Notes: generated by a model not told the origin, from the sequence alone. Shown: positions 37,830-46,333, counted from the stretch's first letter. The stretch is DNA of 64,000 bases from Pedobacter ureilyticus (GCF_005925345.1 NZ_SSHJ01000004.1:1-64000), one strand, 5' to 3'. Translations and numbers: made by a program.

Positions 37830-38648
37830 ATGAAAACCAACCACATGCTAAAAGCTACATTTTGTGCATTGCTAATGTTCATTTCGTTTGGTAAAACTTT
37901 AGCGCAAGATTTACCCAAAACTTTAGATTGGATGATTAATGGCGAGAGCAGAAAAGCCGTGATTTACATTCCGGCTACCGCTAACACCAAGCCTACTCCG
38001 GTTATTTTTGCCTTTCACGGCCATGGGGGCACTATGCTTAACATGTACAGAACAAGGGGTTTCGAAAAACTTTGGCCAGAGGCGATTTTTATTTGCCCAC
38101 AGGGATTAAATACCAAAGGGATGCTAACCGACCCCGAGGGAAAAAAGAGTGGCTGGGTAATGACCGATGTTACTGAAAACAACAGAGATCTTCAGTTTTT
38201 TGACGCCATGCTAAAAACACTTCGCACAGACTACAAAATAGACAATAACAGAATTTACGCCACTGGCCACTCTAACGGAGGTGGTTTTGTTTACCTACTT
38301 TGGGCTACCAGAGCCAATGAGTTTGCGGCCTTTGCGCCAACAGCTACCGCTGGTGGTAAGTTAATTCCAAAATTGAACACTCCTAAACCTGGTTTTCATT
38401 TAATGGGCCAAAATGATCCTTTGGTAAAACCTAGTTGGCAGAAAATTACTTACACCAAAATTTTACGCATCAACGGATGCGTGCAAGAAGGCACAAAACT
38501 AGACAGCAACATTACAGCCTACACAGGCAAAAACGGAAACGACTTTCAATTATTTATTCATGCTGGTGGCCATAGCTATCCAAAAAATGCCAACCAACCT
38601 ATTATCGATTTTTTTAAGAAGTACGTAAAAAGTACTGGTCAGAAATAA
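37830..38648 (+). CDS. Secreted PHB-depolymerase/feruloyl-esterase-like hydrolase
   Basis: The product has 272 residues from the ATG at 37830; the longer frame from 37707 adds 41 non-homologous residues that would hide the signal peptide (MLKATFCALLMF ... LAQ). The alpha/beta-hydrolase fold shows the oxyanion motif FAFHGHGG, the nucleophile Ser in ATGHSNGGGF, and a C-terminal His in IHAGGHSYPK. It is LpqC-like and should cleave esters of polysaccharides or polyesters outside the inner membrane. It lies 22 nt upstream of the Crp/Fnr gene and may be co-transcribed with it. Confidence 0.87.
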   Translation: MKTNHMLKATFCALLMFISFGKTLAQDLPKTLDWMINGESRKAVIYIPATANTKPTPVIFAFHGHGGTMLNMYRTRGFEKLWPEAIFICPQGLNTKGMLTDPEGKKSGWVMTDVTENNRDLQFFDAMLKTLRTDYKIDNNRIYATGHSNGGGFVYLLWATRANEFAAFAPTATAGGKLIPKLNTPKPGFHLMGQNDPLVKPSWQKITYTKILRINGCVQEGTKLDSNITAYTGKNGNDFQLFIHAGGHSYPKNANQPIIDFFKKYVKSTGQK

Positions 38649-38670
38649 ATCAATTTGGTTATATTTAACT

Positions 38671-39258
38671 ATGGAACAGATTGAGCTCTTGAAACATGCC
38701 CTTGCGGCTTTTGCTGGTATAGATGAAAAAAACTTCAATTTATCACGAGAATATTGGCAGCCAAAACATTACCAAAAAGGCGAGTTTTATAATGAATATA
38801 AAAACGTATGTAAAAACTTAGGATTTATTATTGATGGCGTTTTTCGTACTTATTACGTAAATACAGTAACCGGCGACGAAAAGAATATCTTTTTCTTTTC
38901 GCCACAACAAATCATTGTCTCTTATAAAAGTTTTGTAAATCAGGCCCCCTGCAATTACCACACCGAATCGATGACAGACGCCAAAGTTCTTTACATCACT
39001 TACAGCCAACTTGAAAAGCTATATCAACAATCACATCAATGGGAGCACTTTGGAAGGCTCATTGCCGAAAAAGCCTTTAATATGGCCATGACTAGAACCG
39101 AAGATTTCATTTTCAACACACCAGAACAGCGCTACAAAGATTTAATTGAGGCACACCCGCAATTGGCAAATACTATTCCTTTATATCACATTGCATCCTA
39201 CTTAGGTATACAAGGTCCATCATTAAGCAGAATTAGAAGAAGAATGGTAAGCAAATAA
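38671..39258 (+). CDS. Crp/Fnr-family transcriptional regulator
   Basis: The 195-residue regulator has a cyclic-nucleotide-binding-type jelly roll at about 20-115 (YQKGEFYNEYKNVCKNLGFI, GDEKNIFFFSP) and a C-terminal winged helix with the recognition segment IASYLGIQGPSLSRIRRR. The cNMP phosphate-binding Arg-Ala motif is not evident, so it may not respond to cAMP, as is usual for this Bacteroidota subgroup. A 16-bp palindrome lies 5 nt after its stop codon, in front of the next gene. Confidence 0.88.
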   Translation: MEQIELLKHALAAFAGIDEKNFNLSREYWQPKHYQKGEFYNEYKNVCKNLGFIIDGVFRTYYVNTVTGDEKNIFFFSPQQIIVSYKSFVNQAPCNYHTESMTDAKVLYITYSQLEKLYQQSHQWEHFGRLIAEKAFNMAMTRTEDFIFNTPEQRYKDLIEAHPQLANTIPLYHIASYLGIQGPSLSRIRRRMVSK

Positions 39259-39262
39259 CGAT

Positions 39263-39278
39263 TTTAACCTAGGTTAAA
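39263..39278. promoter_or_regulatory. 16-bp perfect palindrome, candidate operator
   Basis: TTTAACCTAGGTTAAA is fully symmetrical. It stands between the Crp/Fnr gene and the hydrolase gene, 57 nt before the ATG at 39335 and upstream of a TTTTTTG that could be a -33 element. A dimeric regulator such as the adjacent Crp/Fnr protein could bind it; this is inference. Confidence 0.4.
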
Positions 39279-39334
39279 TTTATTGAGCTTTTTTGTGCGG
39301 AATTTTGACTTGTTGAATTTTAAAAAACAAGATC

Positions 39335-40114
39335 ATGAAAACAATCAATTCTAAAACCGTATTATTTGTAACAGGTAATTTTGTGAGCCATTTGGGTTGG
39401 GCCACTTGGCAAAAACATTTCGAAGAGCAGGGCTATACCACTTTAGCACCAGCCTGGCCTTTTAAAGATGGAAGCCCCGCTGAGTTAAGAGCTACGCATC
39501 CAAACAAAGACATCGCTTCTTTAAGATTAAACCAAGTGGTAGATTACTTTGAAAATATCATAAAAGCACTACCAGAAAAACCAATTATCGTTGGTCATTC
39601 TATGGGTGGTTTAATTACGCAACTGTTACTACAACGTGGTTTGGCCGCTGCCGCCATAGCTATCCATTCTGTACCTCCGCAAGGTGTAATCACTACTAAA
39701 TTCTCTTTCTTTAAAGCTACTTGGGGGCCTTTAGGGTTATTTACTTCCGCTAATAATACATTCTTAATGTCTTTCCCGCAATGGCAATATGCTTTTACCA
39801 ATGGGATGCCTGTAGAAGAACAACAAAAAGCTTATGACGAAAATGTTATCCCAGAATCTAAAAGAATATCGAGAGGCGGATTAACCAGCGCTGCGAAGAT
39901 AGATTTCAAAAAAGCACATGCTCCCCTACTGTTTGTGGCCGGCTCTACCGACAACATTATGCCTGCTTCTTTAAATTACAGCAATTACAAGCAATATAAA
40001 AACAATCATTCTATAACCGATTTTAAAGAGTTTGAAGGCAATAACCACTTTGTGCTGGGCTTACCAAACTGGAAACAAACTGCAGATTATATTTTAAATT
40101 GGATTAAAAACTAA
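39335..40114 (+). CDS. Alpha/beta hydrolase
   Basis: The 259-residue cytoplasmic hydrolase has the nucleophile elbow VGHSMGGLIT with Ser near residue 90, an Asp in FVAGSTDNIMP, and a C-terminal His in FEGNNHFVLG, so the triad is complete. There is no signal peptide. The substrate is unknown. It follows the Crp/Fnr regulator by 76 nt with a palindrome in between, which suggests that the regulator controls it. Confidence 0.85.
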   Translation: MKTINSKTVLFVTGNFVSHLGWATWQKHFEEQGYTTLAPAWPFKDGSPAELRATHPNKDIASLRLNQVVDYFENIIKALPEKPIIVGHSMGGLITQLLLQRGLAAAAIAIHSVPPQGVITTKFSFFKATWGPLGLFTSANNTFLMSFPQWQYAFTNGMPVEEQQKAYDENVIPESKRISRGGLTSAAKIDFKKAHAPLLFVAGSTDNIMPASLNYSNYKQYKNNHSITDFKEFEGNNHFVLGLPNWKQTADYILNWIKN

Positions 40115-40217
40115 AAACAACAAATAGCTTTTTTCACTAGCCGCTAAGCACGCATGTTTATACATGGCTGAATAAGACAAAAAACAAACTAAACCTTAAC
40201 TTTAGGGTTTAGTTATT

Positions 40218-41132
40218 ATGGCAAAAAATATTCTTATTGCAGGCGCTACTGGCTTAGTTGGCCAACAACTTGTTTCAAAATTATTAGCTAACGGATATCA
40301 GGTTTCCATTTTGGCAAGAAAACCTACTTCCAGAACGGATGTGAAGGTTTTTACTTGGGATGTTTACCAACAAACCATAGATTACAATGCACTAAACGGA
40401 ATTGATACCATCATTAATTTAACGGGAGAAGGTATAGCCGATAAACCTTGGACACAAGAACGCAAGCAGCAAATTATTGATAGCCGAGTAAAAGCCGCAG
40501 AGCTAATTTTTAAAGCCGTTGCAGCAACCAATGCTTCGATTGAAAGCTACATATCGGCATCGGCCGTGGGTATTTATGGCGACCGAGCTGACGAAATTTT
40601 AGATGAAGAAAGCCTGCCCGGAACTGGATTTATGGCTGACTGCTGCTTGGCATGGGAAAAAGCAGCCGACAAAGGAATTGCCTTAGGCATTAGAGTAGTT
40701 AAAATAAGAATTGGTATTGTGCTAAGTGAAAAAGGCGGGGCGCTGCCTACTATGGAAAAACCAGTAAAACTTTTTACTGGCGCCGCCTTAGGCTCTGGCC
40801 AACAATGGATGCCTTGGATACATCTGGATGATCTGGTAAATATTTTTATCAAAGCCGTAGCAGACCAAAACATGTTCGATGCCTACAATGCAGCTGCACC
40901 TTCACCAGTAACCAACCAAACCTTTACCAAAACACTCGGTAAAGTGTTGCATCGTCCAATTTGGCCTATCAACGTCCCTAAATTTATGCTGAAAATAATT
41001 TTGGGCGAAATGAGCATACTACCTTTAATTAGCACCAACACTTCTGCACAAAAAATATTGAATACAGGTTTCCAATTCGGATATTTGGATCTTGAAGAAA
41101 CGCTAAAAGCGATATATGAGCGAAAAAAATAA
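40218..41132 (+). CDS. TIGR01777 family oxidoreductase (SDR39U1-like)
   Basis: The 304-residue atypical short-chain dehydrogenase has the NAD(P)-binding motif IAGATGLVGQQL at its start, INLTGEGIADKPW, SASAVGIYGD, and the C-terminal DUF1731-type tail (PINVPKFMLKIILGEMS). This family is widespread, is sometimes linked to cell division or epimerase activity, and has no firmly known reaction. Its last 17 nt overlap the start of the photolyase gene, so the two are translationally coupled. Confidence 0.9.
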   Translation: MAKNILIAGATGLVGQQLVSKLLANGYQVSILARKPTSRTDVKVFTWDVYQQTIDYNALNGIDTIINLTGEGIADKPWTQERKQQIIDSRVKAAELIFKAVAATNASIESYISASAVGIYGDRADEILDEESLPGTGFMADCCLAWEKAADKGIALGIRVVKIRIGIVLSEKGGALPTMEKPVKLFTGAALGSGQQWMPWIHLDDLVNIFIKAVADQNMFDAYNAAAPSPVTNQTFTKTLGKVLHRPIWPINVPKFMLKIILGEMSILPLISTNTSAQKILNTGFQFGYLDLEETLKAIYERKK

Positions 41133-42447
41133 TAAGCCTACTATTAATATTTGCTGGTTGAGAAGAGATTTAAGACTAGACGATAATGCAGCACTTTACC
41201 ATGCTTTAAAAGCTAAAAATCCGGTATTATTGGTTTTTATTTTTGATAAAAACATTTTAGACAAGCTCGAAAATAAAGCTGATGCCCGGGTAGATTTTAT
41301 TCATCAGCAGCTTACTAAAATAGATGAAGAGTTGACTAATAAAGGATCATCACTCTTAGTCAAACATGATACCGCTGAAAATGCTTGGAAAGAAATTGTT
41401 AAAAATTTTGCTGTAGAGGAAGTTTTTACCAACCACGATTACGAACCTTATGCAAAACAGCGAGATGAAGAGATTGAAGCTTTATTGAAGCAAAACAACA
41501 TCGCATTGCATACTTTTAAAGACCAAGTGATTTTTGAAAAAGATGAGGTAAAAAAAGCTGATGGAACGCCTTACACTGTTTTCACACCTTACTATAAACA
41601 ATGGCAGGCGAAACTGAATGCGTTTTACTTAAAATCGTACCCCACAAAAAAATATCTCAAAAATCTTTATCAAGTGGCTTCCTTTCCATTTCCTTCCTTA
41701 AAGGGTATTGGCTTTGAAAAGAGTGACGCTAAATTTCCTTCGATAAACTTTGCAGAAAAGCTAAAGGGCTATGAAAAAGATAGAGATTTCCCCGCTAAAA
41801 ATGCTACCACTCATTTGGGTTTACATTTAAGATTTGGAACCATAAGCATTAGAAAAGTAGCTAGCGAGGCATTGGCGCAAAAGGCCGACAAATGGGTTTC
41901 GGAATTGGCATGGCGAGAGTTTTACATGATGATTTTGTGGCATTTCCCACATACTATAAATGGCGCTTTTAAACCTGCCTACAATCAAATCAAATGGCTT
42001 AACAACGAGAAAGAATTTGAACTTTGGTGTAAAGGCGAAACCGGTTATCCTTTGGTAGATGCTGGTATGAGGGAATTAAACGAAACTGGCTTTATGCACA
42101 ATCGTGTACGCATGGTGGTGGCCAGCTTTTTATGCAAACACCTTTTAATTGATTGGCGTTGGGGCGAAGCCTATTTTGCCGAAAAGCTGCTTGATTACGA
42201 GCAGGCAAGTAACGTTGGTGGCTGGCAGTGGGCCTGCGGAAGCGGCAACGACGCAGCTCCTTATTTCAGGGTATTTAACCCGGAGCTACAACTCAAAAAA
42301 TTCGACCCTAAAATGGAATATGTATTTAAATGGGCCCCGGAGTACAAAAAAGCAATTGCGCCAATGCCTATTGTAAATCATGAGTTTGCTAGAAAAAGAG
42401 TGTTAGAGGCCTACAAGAAAGCTTTAAATGAAAAAATCCCGAATTAA
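41116..42447 (+). CDS. phrB: Deoxyribodipyrimidine photolyase (class I type)
   Basis: The 443-residue flavoprotein repairs UV-induced pyrimidine dimers with blue light. The N-terminal Rossmann domain begins INICWLRRDLRLDDN. The FAD-binding helical domain contains WVSELAWREFYMMILW, HNRVRMVVASFLCKHLL and the signature NVGGWQWACGSGNDAAPYFR. These motifs favour a CPD photolyase, but a cryptochrome-like role cannot be excluded. It overlaps the TIGR01777 gene by 17 nt, a pairing seen in many bacteria. Its stop codon lies inside the terminator hairpin. Confidence 0.9.
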   Translation: MSEKNNKPTINICWLRRDLRLDDNAALYHALKAKNPVLLVFIFDKNILDKLENKADARVDFIHQQLTKIDEELTNKGSSLLVKHDTAENAWKEIVKNFAVEEVFTNHDYEPYAKQRDEEIEALLKQNNIALHTFKDQVIFEKDEVKKADGTPYTVFTPYYKQWQAKLNAFYLKSYPTKKYLKNLYQVASFPFPSLKGIGFEKSDAKFPSINFAEKLKGYEKDRDFPAKNATTHLGLHLRFGTISIRKVASEALAQKADKWVSELAWREFYMMILWHFPHTINGAFKPAYNQIKWLNNEKEFELWCKGETGYPLVDAGMRELNETGFMHNRVRMVVASFLCKHLLIDWRWGEAYFAEKLLDYEQASNVGGWQWACGSGNDAAPYFRVFNPELQLKKFDPKMEYVFKWAPEYKKAIAPMPIVNHEFARKRVLEAYKKALNEKIPN

Positions 42448-42463
42448 TCGGGACTTTTATATT
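42437..42463. terminator. Terminator overlapping the photolyase stop codon
   Basis: TCCCGA and TCGGGA pair around the loop ATTAA, followed by CTTTTATATTTTT. The photolyase TAA is in the loop. The minus-strand FKBP gene ends at 42465, so the hairpin may serve both genes. Confidence 0.75.
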
Positions 42464-42464
42464 T

Positions 42465-43364
42465 TTAATCGTTTGTTACAGAAGTAATGTCAATCGTAAA
42501 ATCAAGTACAGTATTGCCAGGCACAGAACCATAACCAGAAGTGCCATAACCTAATGCTGAAGGAATGAAAATTCTAATTTTTGCTCCTTGTGTAAATAAT
42601 GGGATGACTTCTCCCCAACCACTAATTACTGTTTGAAGCGTTGTTGAAAAGCTATCTCCGCTGTCAAATTGCGTGCCGTTCAAAAATCTACCCGAATACT
42701 TCACAACTAAGTCTGAATACTCATCTATAATATCTGTTCCTGTTCCCTGAGTTAATACTTGATAGTAAACACCCGAGGAATGTTTAGTCGCTGTAATATT
42801 ATTTGCAGTTAAAAACGCTTGTATTATATTATCATCCAATTCATCTTGTTTCTTATATACACTAGTATTGATATATAAATCAATAATTTCATTAGACGGA
42901 ATAGGACCCGCACCGTTTTTACCAAAAGCTAAATAAGAAGGTAACAGTATTCTTGCCGCACCTCCAGGTTTCAACGCTAAAACAGCTGTTCTAATAGCTG
43001 GGATATTGTAAGAAGTTGAAGTAGATAATGAACTGTTAAAAAACGAATTCAAATATCCTACATAATTAGATAAATTAGCATAGTTCGGAGATTGTAAATA
43101 CTCTGTCCCTTTCTCTAGTGACTTAACCGTAACATGATACAATACTAAATCAGTATTTTGAAATAAATCGCCAGTACCTTCTTCAGTCACTTGATAATGA
43201 AATCCCGAAGGATCAGAAACTACATTCTGGAGATTATTTTTAGCTATGTAGTCTTTTATTTTAGCATCATCAATACTTTCTATGCTTTCATACTCCTTTT
43301 TACAAGAACTGAAAATCACCAAAACACTTAAAAGTGCTAGGATATATGTGGTTATTTTACGCAT
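42465..43364 (-). CDS. Lipoprotein with two FKBP-type peptidyl-prolyl isomerase domains
   Basis: The product has 299 residues from the ATG at 43364, 7 nt after the upstream FKBP stop; a start at 43382 would overlap that gene. The lipobox is VIFSSC. Two FKBP units follow. The first (about 50-175) is degenerate and has an insertion between DLVLYHVTVK and ALKPGGAARILLPSYLAFG. The second (about 180-299) is more complete: LVVKYSGRFLNGTQFDSGD, FIPSALGYG, PGNTVLDFTIDI. It likely assists folding of secreted proteins in the periplasm or at the outer membrane. Confidence 0.85.
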   Translation of the reverse strand: MRKITTYILALLSVLVIFSSCKKEYESIESIDDAKIKDYIAKNNLQNVVSDPSGFHYQVTEEGTGDLFQNTDLVLYHVTVKSLEKGTEYLQSPNYANLSNYVGYLNSFFNSSLSTSTSYNIPAIRTAVLALKPGGAARILLPSYLAFGKNGAGPIPSNEIIDLYINTSVYKKQDELDDNIIQAFLTANNITATKHSSGVYYQVLTQGTGTDIIDEYSDLVVKYSGRFLNGTQFDSGDSFSTTLQTVISGWGEVIPLFTQGAKIRIFIPSALGYGTSGYGSVPGNTVLDFTIDITSVTND

Positions 43365-43371
43365 TAAATTT

Positions 43372-43842
43372 TTATTGTGCATTATGTAAATCGATAGTAA
43401 AATCTAAAACAGCATTTTTGGGAATGCCGGCCCCGGGAGATTCGTTTCCGTAAGCCAATGTAGATGGGATAATTAACCTGATACGGCCACCAACCTTAAT
43501 TAAGGGCACACCGATTGTCCAGCCGGGGATCACTCCACTTAATCGAAACGAAACCGTATTTGTCGCCTGATCAAACTGAGTACCATTCAACAACTTACCT
43601 GTATATACTACACCCACTGTAGAAGCCGCAGTAACACTAGCTCCATCGCCAGGTGTAATAATTTGGTAATACAAACCAGAACTGTGTTTAATTGCTGGGA
43701 TGTTGTTTTTGGCAATAAAGTCTACAATTAGCGCATCATCCACTGCCAATTGCTTTTCTGCATCATAATCATCTTTACTACAAGAACTTACCACAGTAAT
43801 AACCGCAACAAGTATTAGTAAAAACTTTGTTTTCAACTTCAT
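43372..43842 (-). CDS. FKBP-type peptidyl-prolyl isomerase lipoprotein
   Basis: The 156-residue product has the lipobox TVVSSC near residue 21 and one FKBP domain: GVVYTGKLLNGTQFDQ, SGVIPGWTIGVPLI, RLIIPSTLAYGNES and KNAVLDFTIDL. It shares the pre-domain motif AKNNIPAIKHSSGLYYQI with the following two-domain gene (TANNITATKHSSGVYYQV), so the pair arose by duplication. It is the first gene of a two-gene operon; 7 nt separate it from the next. Confidence 0.88.
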   Translation of the reverse strand: MKLKTKFLLILVAVITVVSSCSKDDYDAEKQLAVDDALIVDFIAKNNIPAIKHSSGLYYQIITPGDGASVTAASTVGVVYTGKLLNGTQFDQATNTVSFRLSGVIPGWTIGVPLIKVGGRIRLIIPSTLAYGNESPGAGIPKNAVLDFTIDLHNAQ

Positions 43843-43899
43843 CCAGCAAAAATAAGCTTTTAAAGCCGATGCCGCAATTTTTAACCAAATTTAACAGTT

Positions 43900-43962
43900 T
43901 TTAGGGTTTAGGGTTTAGGGTTTAGGGTTTAGGGTTTAGGGTTTAGGGTTTAGGGTTTAGGG
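43900..43962. repeat. (TTTAGGG)9 heptamer tandem repeat
   Basis: Nine perfect copies of TTTAGGG lie between the FKBP operon promoter region and the fadE duplication. The unit equals the plant telomere repeat, but both flanks are clear bacterial genes. It is one of several 7-bp arrays in this part of the window. Confidence 0.95.
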
Positions 43963-43983
43963 TGGGATTTTCTCTAACAAAAA

Positions 43984-44238
43984 AAGGTTTAAAGCCTAAA
44001 AATATAAATTATCCAAACCTTAAACCTTATGCATTTTACTCAGACCTAACTTCTAATACCTAGCAACTAATCCCTAAAAAACATACTTATTCGCTTCTAT
44101 AACCTGCATTGCCACATTCTGACGAGCTTGTTTTACATTAAATGGTTCCATCTTCGTAAAACGACGCAAGCCAACCAACATCATACGCAATTCATCACCT
44201 TCGCCGAAGGCCCAAAGTGCTTCCTTACCTGCTTTGGC
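43984..44238 (-). repeat. Partial duplication of the fadE 3' end (parent 44395-44650)
   Basis: About 255 bp match 44395-44650 almost base for base, with one single-base gap and scattered substitutions. The copied piece holds the downstream hairpin region (AAGGTTT ... AAACCTT), the spacer and the last 54 codons of fadE. Identity breaks off at GCTTTGGC, after which the sequences are unrelated. Confidence 0.9.
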
Positions 44239-44328
44239 GCATTTATAGTTAATATATAGATTTTCAAAATTACTCATTATACAATTTGAAATTTCAAATA
44301 CAAGAGCATGCAATTTCAAAATAAACAT
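44074..44328 (-). pseudogene. Truncated fadE copy: C-terminal fragment fused to non-homologous start
   Basis: The 84-codon frame ends with 54 residues nearly identical to the C-terminus of the acyl-CoA dehydrogenase at 44486 (three substitutions: Thr to Met, Ile to Val, Asp to Glu, the last two conservative). Its first 30 residues (MFILKLHALVFEISNC...) come from AT-rich repeat DNA and resemble nothing. The fragment lacks the flavin site, the acyl pocket and the catalytic Glu. Most differences are synonymous, but the fragment cannot be an enzyme. I treat it as a relic of a local duplication. Confidence 0.85.
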
Positions 44329-44374
44329 TGTGTAATTTCAAAATTAAAGTGATGTAAATTCAAAATGAATTTAT
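44309..44374. repeat. Three 22-bp direct repeats between the fadE copies
   Basis: Units at 44309-44330, 44331-44352 and 44353-44374 share TGYAATTTCAAAAT with small changes. A 14-bp palindrome TTTGAAATTTCAAA lies just before them at 44285-44298. The units are contiguous, without spacers, so this is not a CRISPR array. Confidence 0.7.
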
Positions 44375-44485
44375 ATTTGTATTAGATAATATGTAAGGTT
44401 TAAAGTCTGAAAATATAAATTATCCAAACCTTAAACCTTATGCATTTTAACTCAGACCTAACTTCTAATACCTAGCAACTAATCC

Positions 44486-46267
44486 CTAAAAAACATATTT
44501 ATTCGCATCTATAATCTGCGTTGCAACATTCTGACGAGCTTGTTTTACATTAAATGGTTCCATCTTGGTAAAACGACGCAAGCCAACCAACATCATACGT
44601 AATTCGTCACCTTCGCCGAAGGCCCAAAGTGCTTCTTTACCTGCTTTGGCCACACCGTCTACCGCCTCTACAAAGTAAATGCGCATCAAATCTAGCTGAC
44701 CTTTGCAAGCTTCCTCACCTTTAATGCTCACTAATTTTTCTGTTCTCAGCATTGCTGATTCGGCTACGTAAACATAACTTGCCATATCGGCGATGTTCAT
44801 CAAAATTTCTTGCTCTTTGCTTAAGCTCATCATCAATTTTTGCACCGCAGCGCCAGCCACCATTAATGTTGCCTTCTTTAAGTTTTGCAAAATCTTTTTC
44901 TCGGCAGCAAATAAAGTATCATCTTCTTCACCAAAATCCGGAATTGACATCAATTCGTTTGCTACCGCTGTTGCAGGCCCCATTAAGTCTAGTTCGCCTT
45001 TCATGGCACGTTTTAGCATCATGTCTACCGTTAACAAGCGGTTAATCTCGTTCGTTCCTTCGAAAATTCTGTTGATACGAGCATCACGATAGGCTCTATC
45101 CATTGGTGCATCGGCACTGTAGCCCATACCTCCATAAATTTGCACACCTTCATCTACCACATAATCCAAAGCTTCCGAACCCCAAACTTTCAAAATGGCA
45201 CATTCTACTGCAAATTGCTCTACCGATTTCAGCTTCGCTTTTCCAGGTTCCATTCCTTCGGCTACCAACGCATCGTAAGTATCATCAATATTTTGTCCGG
45301 CACGATAGTTCGCTGCATCTACCGCATAAACTTTCGCCGCCATCTCGGCGATTTTATAACGAATAGCACCATACTTTGATATCGACCTACCAAACTGTTG
45401 ACGCTCATTCGCATAATTCACTGCAGTATTAATGGTAGCTTTTGAAGCACCAATAGCCGCAGCCGAAAGCTTGATACGACCGATATTTAAGATGTTCACT
45501 GCAATCTTGAAACCATTCTGACGGTCGCTCAACATGTTCTCTACTGGCACTGGGCAATCGTTAAAAAACACCTGACGGGTAGATGAACCTTTGATCCCCA
45601 TTTTATGCTCCTCAGGGTTCATGGTAATGCCACCGAAATCACGCTCTACTATAAAAGCGGTTAGGTTTTCATCATCATCAATTTTGGCAAAAACGATAAA
45701 GATATCTGCAAAGCCACCATTGGTAATCCACATTTTCTGTCCGTTAATGATATAGTGTTTCCCGTCTTCACTCAGTTTAGCTTTAGTTTTACCAGAGTTG
45801 GCATCAGAGCCAGAGTTTGGTTCGGTTAAACAGTAAGCCGCTTTCCACTCGCCAGTACCCAACTTCGGAATGTATTTTGCTTTTTGCTCCTCATTTCCGT
45901 AGTACAAAATTGGCAAAGTGCCAATGCCAGTGTGTGCTGATAAAGCCACCGCAAATGAGTGTCCGGCGCCAACTACATCAGCCACCAGCATCGAGGTGTT
46001 AAAGTTTTTTCCAAAACCTCCATATTCTTCAGGCACCGAAACACCTAGAATACCCAGTTCTCCCGCTTTGGTTAAAAGTGTTGGCATTAATTCTGGATCA
46101 GCATGACTGTCCAATTTTTCCAGGTTTGGATAAACTTCGGCTGCTAAAAAATCGCGACAGGTTTGCGCAATCATTTGCTGCTCTTCATCAAACTCTTCTG
46201 GAATAAATACATCGTGATAAGAAGTTTCTTTAATTAAGAATTCTCCGCCTTTGATTGTTTTGCTCAT
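44486..46267 (-). CDS. fadE: Acyl-CoA dehydrogenase, FadE type (long form)
   Basis: The 593-residue flavoenzyme oxidises acyl-CoA to trans-2-enoyl-CoA. The dehydrogenase core occupies about 30-410: LTEPNSGSDANSGKTKAKL (FAD/substrate), MWITNGGFADI, and IYGGMGYSADAPMDRAYRDA. The base-region motif is RIFEGTNEINRL. A 180-residue C-terminal helical extension makes it as long as Bacillus FadE rather than the 380-residue short forms. It is the last gene of the marR-fadN-fadA-IVP-fadE cluster. Four 7-bp repeats end 8 nt before the ATG, where a ribosome site would be. Confidence 0.92.
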   Translation of the reverse strand: MSKTIKGGEFLIKETSYHDVFIPEEFDEEQQMIAQTCRDFLAAEVYPNLEKLDSHADPELMPTLLTKAGELGILGVSVPEEYGGFGKNFNTSMLVADVVGAGHSFAVALSAHTGIGTLPILYYGNEEQKAKYIPKLGTGEWKAAYCLTEPNSGSDANSGKTKAKLSEDGKHYIINGQKMWITNGGFADIFIVFAKIDDDENLTAFIVERDFGGITMNPEEHKMGIKGSSTRQVFFNDCPVPVENMLSDRQNGFKIAVNILNIGRIKLSAAAIGASKATINTAVNYANERQQFGRSISKYGAIRYKIAEMAAKVYAVDAANYRAGQNIDDTYDALVAEGMEPGKAKLKSVEQFAVECAILKVWGSEALDYVVDEGVQIYGGMGYSADAPMDRAYRDARINRIFEGTNEINRLLTVDMMLKRAMKGELDLMGPATAVANELMSIPDFGEEDDTLFAAEKKILQNLKKATLMVAGAAVQKLMMSLSKEQEILMNIADMASYVYVAESAMLRTEKLVSIKGEEACKGQLDLMRIYFVEAVDGVAKAGKEALWAFGEGDELRMMLVGLRRFTKMEPFNVKQARQNVATQIIDANKYVF

Positions 46268-46274
46268 TGTAAAA

Positions 46275-46302
46275 AGATTTGAGATGTGAGATGTGAGATT
46301 TG
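46275..46302. repeat. (AGATKTG)4 heptamer array directly upstream of fadE
   Basis: Four units AGATTTG, AGATGTG, AGATGTG, AGATTTG end 7 nt before the fadE start codon at 46267 (on the minus strand CAAATCT/CACATCT). It is in inverted orientation to the (CATCTCA)9 array on the other side of the IVP-like gene. Confidence 0.9.
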
Positions 46303-46333
46303 AGAAGTATTCAAATCCAATCCCAATCGCTTG

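Noticed and set aside
43900..43962. Eukaryotic telomere contamination
   Set aside because: Both flanks are bacterial genes of the same chromosome, and other 7-bp arrays occur nearby.
44309..44374. CRISPR-like array
   Set aside because: The three 22-bp units are contiguous, without spacers, and no cas gene is present.
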